A DNA stretch of 10,054 nucleotides from an uncultured Clostridia bacterium (GTDB taxonomy: Bacteria; Bacillota; Clostridia; Lachnospirales; Lachnospiraceae): contig CAMONF010000253.1 of assembly GCA_946620335.1 (NCBI GenBank), forward strand, positions 1 through 10,054. The letters are read 5' to 3'. The notes below the pieces were generated by a model. The model did not search any database, was not told the DNA's origin, and saw nothing but the letters and a program-made list of their open reading frames with translations. Position 1 is the stretch's first letter. Every line of letters begins with the position of its first letter. Below are positions 6,938 through 10,054 of this stretch, piece by piece. The position numbers and the translations under genes were made by a program.

Positions 6938-7936
6938 TTACCTCTCCATGCGGCTAAGCTGCTCAAGCTTCTCGTTGTAAACGCCGGTCCCCTCCGCCAC
7001 AGCCAGCTCAGGGTTCTCGGCGGTCATCACATTGATGCCGGTCCTGTCGGAGACCAGCTCTTCCATGCCGTCCAGCCGCGCGCCGCCGCCCGTCAGGACG
7101 ATGCCCCGGCCCACGATGTCGCTGGCCAGCTCCGGCGGCGTCTTTTCGAGAACGCCGTGGACGCTCTCTACGATCTCCGTGGCCGTCTCGATGATGGCTC
7201 CGCGAATCTCGTCGGAGGTCAGGGAGATGGTCCGGGAATTGCCCGTGATGACGTTGCGGCCGGTGACCTGCATCTCCTCCACCCGGGGCCACTTGCAGAC
7301 GGTGCCGATGCGGATCTTGATGTCCTCGGCCTGCTGCTCCCCGATGAAGAGGGAATGGTTGCGGCGCACGTAGCGGGTGATGGCCTCATTGAAATGGTCG
7401 CCGCCCACATGGAGAGTGCTCAGGATGACCGGAGCCCCGAGGGAAATGATGGCCGTGTCCGTGGTCGCGCCTCCGATATCCACAATCATATTCCCCACCG
7501 GCTTCGTGATGTCGATGCCGGCCCCGATGGCCGCCGCCACGGTCTCCTCCGCGATCGTCACGCCTCTCGCGCCGGCCTGGTAGGCCGCCTCCTCCACCGC
7601 CCGCTTTTCCACAGCGGTAACACCGCTGGGCACGCAGATGGTGATCAGCGGTTTCCTAAGGGCGCGCCGGCCAATGGCCCGCTTGATAAAGTGTCCCAGC
7701 ATCTTCTCCGTCACACTGTAATCGGAAATGACACCATTCTTCAAAGGCCTGATGGCCACGATATTGCCCTGGGTCCTGTCGATCAGGTGCCGGGCTTCGT
7801 CCCCATAGGCCAGGATCCGGTCATTGTCCTTGTCGTAAGCCACCACCGAGGGCTCGCAGATGATGACACCCCTGCCCCGGGCGAAGACTGTGATATTGGA
7901 TGATCCCAGATCGATTCCGATGTCTGTTGCTGCCAT
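6938..7936 (-). CDS. mreB: MreB/Mbl-family actin-like cell-shape protein (divergent)
   Basis: Bacterial actin homologue expected to polymerise at the membrane and guide side-wall peptidoglycan synthesis. Seen in 332 residues: phosphate-1 motif GIDLGSSN (7-14), connect-1 region PSGVTAVE (103-110), AEETVAAAIGAG (129-140), phosphate-2 VDIGGATTDTAIISLG (152-167), IGEQQAEDIKIRIG (198-211) and adenosine motif LTGGGARLDG (281-290). Length fits the family (about 330-345). Several motif positions differ from typical MreB/Mbl: DLGSSN instead of DLGTAN, EET instead of EEP, DIGGATTD instead of DIGGGTTD, and GARL instead of GALL. It may therefore be a secondary paralogue; no mreC or mreD is next to it. 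The ATG at 7934-7936 has GGAG 6 bases upstream and starts 21 bases after argJ ends. The recD2 start abuts its stop codon. The symbol is a family label; mbl is equally possible. Confidence 0.9.
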   Translation of the reverse strand: MAATDIGIDLGSSNITVFARGRGVIICEPSVVAYDKDNDRILAYGDEARHLIDRTQGNIVAIRPLKNGVISDYSVTEKMLGHFIKRAIGRRALRKPLITICVPSGVTAVEKRAVEEAAYQAGARGVTIAEETVAAAIGAGIDITKPVGNMIVDIGGATTDTAIISLGAPVILSTLHVGGDHFNEAITRYVRRNHSLFIGEQQAEDIKIRIGTVCKWPRVEEMQVTGRNVITGNSRTISLTSDEIRGAIIETATEIVESVHGVLEKTPPELASDIVGRGIVLTGGGARLDGMEELVSDRTGINVMTAENPELAVAEGTGVYNEKLEQLSRMER

Positions 7937-7957
7937 ATCATTCTCCGTTGCGGTCCC

Positions 7958-9187
7958 TTAAGACCGGTAATCTGCGTTGATATCTACGTACTTGTGGGTG
8001 AGGTCGCAGCCCCAGGCCTCCGCCTCCTCGCATCCCAGCTTGAGATCCGCCGTGATGAAGATCTCGTCACAGCTCAAAATCTTGGTGGCCAGCTCCTCCG
8101 AGAAGCCGGTGCCGACACCGTTCTCCAGGACCTTGACGGTACCCGCGGCGCTGGTAAAGGTCAGATCCACCTTCTCCGGTTCGAAATCCGCTCCGGAATA
8201 GCCCATGGCGCAGAGGATCCTGCCCCAGTTGGCGTCGTGGCCGTAGATGGCTGCCTTGGTGAGGCTGGAGCTGATGACCGACCGGGCCAGCGTCCTGGCT
8301 GCTTCCTTCGTGGGCGCGCCGACGACCTTCATCTCGACCAGCGCTGTGGCGCCCTCGCCGTCCTTGGCCATGATCTTGGCCAGACGGGTGCAGACGTCAA
8401 GAAGACCGGCCTTAAAGAGGGAATAGTCTTCATTTTCCGAATCGATGGCCTTGTTGCCGGCCATCCCGTTGGCCAGGAGCAGGCAGGTGTCGTTGGTGGA
8501 GGTGTCGCCGTCGACAGAAATCATGTTGAAGGTCCCCTGGACCACCTCAAGGAGGGCTTTCTGCATCAGGTCCCGGGAAATGACGGCATCCGTGCTGACA
8601 AAGCAGAGCATGGTGCACATGTTGGGGTGGATCATGCCGGAGCCCTTGGTCATGCCTCCGATGGTCACCACGGTTCCGTCGGTGAGCGTGACCTGAACGG
8701 CCGCCTCCTTCTTGACGGTATCCGTCGTCATGATAGCGCGGGCCGCGGCCGTGCCTGCCTCCTTCTCATGGCTCAGGAGGCCTGCCAGGGTCGAAACGCC
8801 CGCCGTAATTCTGTCAATGGGAAGCTGAAAGCCGATGACGCCCGTGGAAGCCACCAGGACCGTATCCGCCGGAATGCCCAGCGCGGCGGAGGCCGCCTCC
8901 GCGGTCTGCCGGCAATAGTCGAGGCCCTGCTGCCCGGTGCAGGCGTTGGCGATGCCCGCATTGACCACCACCGCCTGGCCGATACCGCTGCCCTTCACGA
9001 TCTCCCGGTCCCAGAGGACAGGAGCCGCCTTGACGCGGTTGGAAGTAAAGGTGCCCGCCAGCGTGCAGGGCTTCTCCGAATAGACCATGGCCATGTCGTC
9101 CCGGCCTGCCTTCTTGATGCCGGCGGCGCAGCCGGCTGCCTGAAATCCCATGGCGGACGTAATGCCGCCTTCTATCACTTTCATCAT
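7958..9187 (-). CDS. argJ: ArgJ, ornithine acetyltransferase / glutamate N-acetyltransferase
   Basis: Moves the acetyl group from N-acetylornithine to glutamate (and in bifunctional forms also uses acetyl-CoA) in the cyclic arginine pathway; cytoplasmic. Seen in 409 residues: VASTGVIG (112-119), the self-cleavage region GGMTKGSGMIHPNMCTML (177-194) with catalytic Thr192, SVDGDTSTNDT (224-234), HDANWGRIL (317-325) and the C-terminal HKYVDINADYR (398-408). The protein normally cleaves itself before this Thr into alpha and beta chains. The residue before Thr is Cys here rather than the more common Ala. Two ATGs lie in tandem; the first (9185-9187) has GGAG 8 bases upstream. No other arg gene is in the window, so argJ is separate from argB, argC and argD here, at least on the downstream side. 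Whether it is mono- or bifunctional cannot be told from sequence. Confidence 0.97.
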   Translation of the reverse strand: MMKVIEGGITSAMGFQAAGCAAGIKKAGRDDMAMVYSEKPCTLAGTFTSNRVKAAPVLWDREIVKGSGIGQAVVVNAGIANACTGQQGLDYCRQTAEAASAALGIPADTVLVASTGVIGFQLPIDRITAGVSTLAGLLSHEKEAGTAAARAIMTTDTVKKEAAVQVTLTDGTVVTIGGMTKGSGMIHPNMCTMLCFVSTDAVISRDLMQKALLEVVQGTFNMISVDGDTSTNDTCLLLANGMAGNKAIDSENEDYSLFKAGLLDVCTRLAKIMAKDGEGATALVEMKVVGAPTKEAARTLARSVISSSLTKAAIYGHDANWGRILCAMGYSGADFEPEKVDLTFTSAAGTVKVLENGVGTGFSEELATKILSCDEIFITADLKLGCEEAEAWGCDLTHKYVDINADYRS

Positions 9188-9222
9188 AATATGTACTCCA
9201 TAAGGGGAGGGGCGTCCGGCAC
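9184..9222 (-). CDS. Possible 12-residue leader ORF before argJ
   Basis: On the minus strand a GTG at 9222-9220 lies 9 bases after GGAGG (9236-9232) and opens a frame reading MPDAPPLMEYIL, ending in a TGA that overlaps the first argJ ATG. It spans most of the stem-loop at 9207-9227 and contains the argJ ribosome site. It has no arginine codons, so it is not a classical arginine attenuator peptide. It could serve translational coupling, or be chance; an ORF this short is weak evidence. Confidence 0.2.
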   Translation of the reverse strand: MPDAPPLMEYIL

Positions 9223-9227
9223 CCCTC
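9207..9227 (-). promoter_or_regulatory. GC-rich stem-loop in the argJ leader
   Basis: Positions 9207-9214 pair with 9220-9227 (eight pairs including one G-U in the transcript), with a five-base loop TCCGG on the plus strand. No U-run follows on the minus strand, so it is not a standard terminator. It lies between the candidate promoter and the argJ ribosome site, 8 bases ahead of the latter, and could influence argJ translation or transcript stability. Confidence 0.45.
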
Positions 9228-9251
9228 GGTTCCTCCGCGATTGCTGCCCCT

Positions 9252-9281
9252 ATCTTACCACCTGTGCCATTTTTCTATCAA
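9252..9281 (-). promoter_or_regulatory. Candidate sigma-A promoter for the argJ-led unit
   Basis: On the minus strand TTGATA (9281-9276, five of six consensus bases) is 18 bases from TAAGAT (9257-9252, four of six). A start near 9245 would leave a leader of about 58 bases carrying the stem-loop. It is the best promoter match I found in the window and sits where the argJ unit would be expected to start. I saw no ArgR-box-like palindrome next to it. Confidence 0.5.
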
Positions 9282-9299
9282 TGGATAGATGAGAACTTG

Positions 9300-10054
9300 T
9301 CAAAGATTCTCCGCCCGGGCAGCCTGCAATGCGGCTGCCTTGTCGAGTTCCTTCTTAATATACTGGCCTGTGAAGGATCCGGGCACGGCGGCCACCTCCT
9401 CCGGTGTGCCTTCTGCCACCAGATTGCCGCCCTTGTCTCCGCCCTCCGGGCCCAGGTCGATGATATAGTCCGCCGTCTTGATCACGTCCAGGTTGTGCTC
9501 GATGACCAGGACCGTATTGCCCTCGTCGGTAAAGCGGTGGAGGATCTCAACCAGCTTGTGGACATCCGCAAAATGAAGGCCCGTCGTCGGCTCGTCCAGA
9601 ATATAGATGGTCTTGCCGGTGGAACGCCTGGACAGCTCAGTGGCCAGCTTGATGCGCTGGGCCTCGCCGCCGGAGAGCTCCGTGGAGGGCTGCCCCAGCC
9701 GGATGTAGGAAAGGCCAACATCGTAGAGGGTCTGGATCTTGCTGCGGATCCGGGATACATTCTGGAAGAAGTCCAGCGCCTCCTCCACCGTCATGTTGAG
9801 GACGTCGTAGATACTCTTCCCCTTATAGCGGACCTCCAGCGTCTCCCGGTTGTACCGCTTACCCTGGCATACCTCGCAGGGCACATAGACGTCCGGCAGG
9901 AAGTGCATCTCTATCCGGACCAGTCCGTCGCCGGAGCAGGCCTCGCAGCGCCCGCCTTTGGTATTAAAGGAAAATCGCCCCTGATTGTAACCCCGCATCC
10001 TTGCGTCCTGCGTAGATGCGAACAGGTTCCGGATGTCGTCAAAGAGCCCGGTGT
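9300..10054 (-). CDS. uvrA: UvrA, excinuclease ABC subunit A (C-terminal part, cut by window edge)
   Basis: DNA damage-recognition ATPase of nucleotide excision repair. Only the last 250 or so residues (of about 940) are present; the frame runs open through the right edge, and 18 further codons upstream of the first visible ATG (at 9996-9998) read as UvrA (TGLFDDIRNLFAS). Seen: the zinc module CEAC...CEVC (Cys spacing 2-19-2) followed by GKRYNRETLEV, the ABC signature ELSGGEAQRIKLATELSRR, Walker B IYILDEPTTGLH and the H-loop VLVIEHNLDVIKTADYIIDLG. All are intact. The gene ends in TGA at 9300-9302; no clear terminator follows, so read-through into the argJ unit is possible in addition to the local promoter. 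uvrB usually lies upstream, outside the window. Confidence 0.98.
   Translation of the reverse strand, partial: TGLFDDIRNLFASTQDARMRGYNQGRFSFNTKGGRCEACSGDGLVRIEMHFLPDVYVPCEVCQGKRYNRETLEVRYKGKSIYDVLNMTVEEALDFFQNVSRIRSKIQTLYDVGLSYIRLGQPSTELSGGEAQRIKLATELSRRSTGKTIYILDEPTTGLHFADVHKLVEILHRFTDEGNTVLVIEHNLDVIKTADYIIDLGPEGGDKGGNLVAEGTPEEVAAVPGSFTGQYIKKELDKAAALQAARAENL

Noticed and set aside
9276..9289. Small hairpin (CTATC / GATAG, four-base loop) after uvrA
   Set aside because: The five-pair AT-rich stem is followed by A-run rather than U-run on the transcribed strand, so it is not a convincing terminator for uvrA; it also overlaps the candidate -35 box.
4802..9292. Three more long plus-strand frames (4802-6466, 6482-7903, 7994-9292)
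   Set aside because: Each mirrors a well-supported gene (recD2, mreB plus the recD2 start, argJ); they result from GC-biased codon use with few antisense stops.

Overview
This window looks like chromosome of a moderately GC-rich, low-motility-signal Firmicute, most likely a clostridial (Lachnospiraceae-type) bacterium. The reasons are the cdaA-cdaR pair, an MreB/Mbl-type protein next to recD2 and a comF-type gene, strong GGAGG-type ribosome sites, and the sequence character of the encoded proteins. The family-level assignment is an inference. All nine genes lie on the minus strand, so transcription runs from the right edge to the left edge. Nothing points to mobile DNA, CRISPR, RNA genes or recent transfer; this is housekeeping chromosome.

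Layout in transcription order: (1) the 3' end of uvrA (10054-9300), cut by the window edge; (2) a 112-base gap with a good candidate promoter, a stem-loop and a possible 12-residue leader ORF; (3) argJ; (4) a divergent mreB/mbl-family gene; (5) recD2; (6) a ComF-type phosphoribosyltransferase gene; (7) a small two-helix membrane protein; (8) a 342-residue polytopic membrane protein; (9) a 114-base gap holding an intrinsic-terminator-like hairpin; (10) cdaA, the membrane diadenylate cyclase; (11) cdaR, its YbbR-repeat regulator, which ends 6 bases from the left edge. glmM is the expected next gene outside the window.

Genes 3 to 8 have gaps of 0-49 bases or overlaps, so they are probably one transcription unit that mixes arginine biosynthesis, cell shape, DNA helicase, DNA-uptake-type and unknown membrane functions. 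The hairpin before cdaA probably separates this unit, partly or fully, from cdaA-cdaR. That second unit makes and controls c-di-AMP, which links potassium/osmotic control to cell-wall precursor supply.

The least understood content is the pair of membrane proteins (3413-3793 and 2335-3363) just upstream of cdaA. The MreB-family protein with altered nucleotide-site motifs and the leader region of argJ also deserve a second look. I found no clearly novel multi-gene system.
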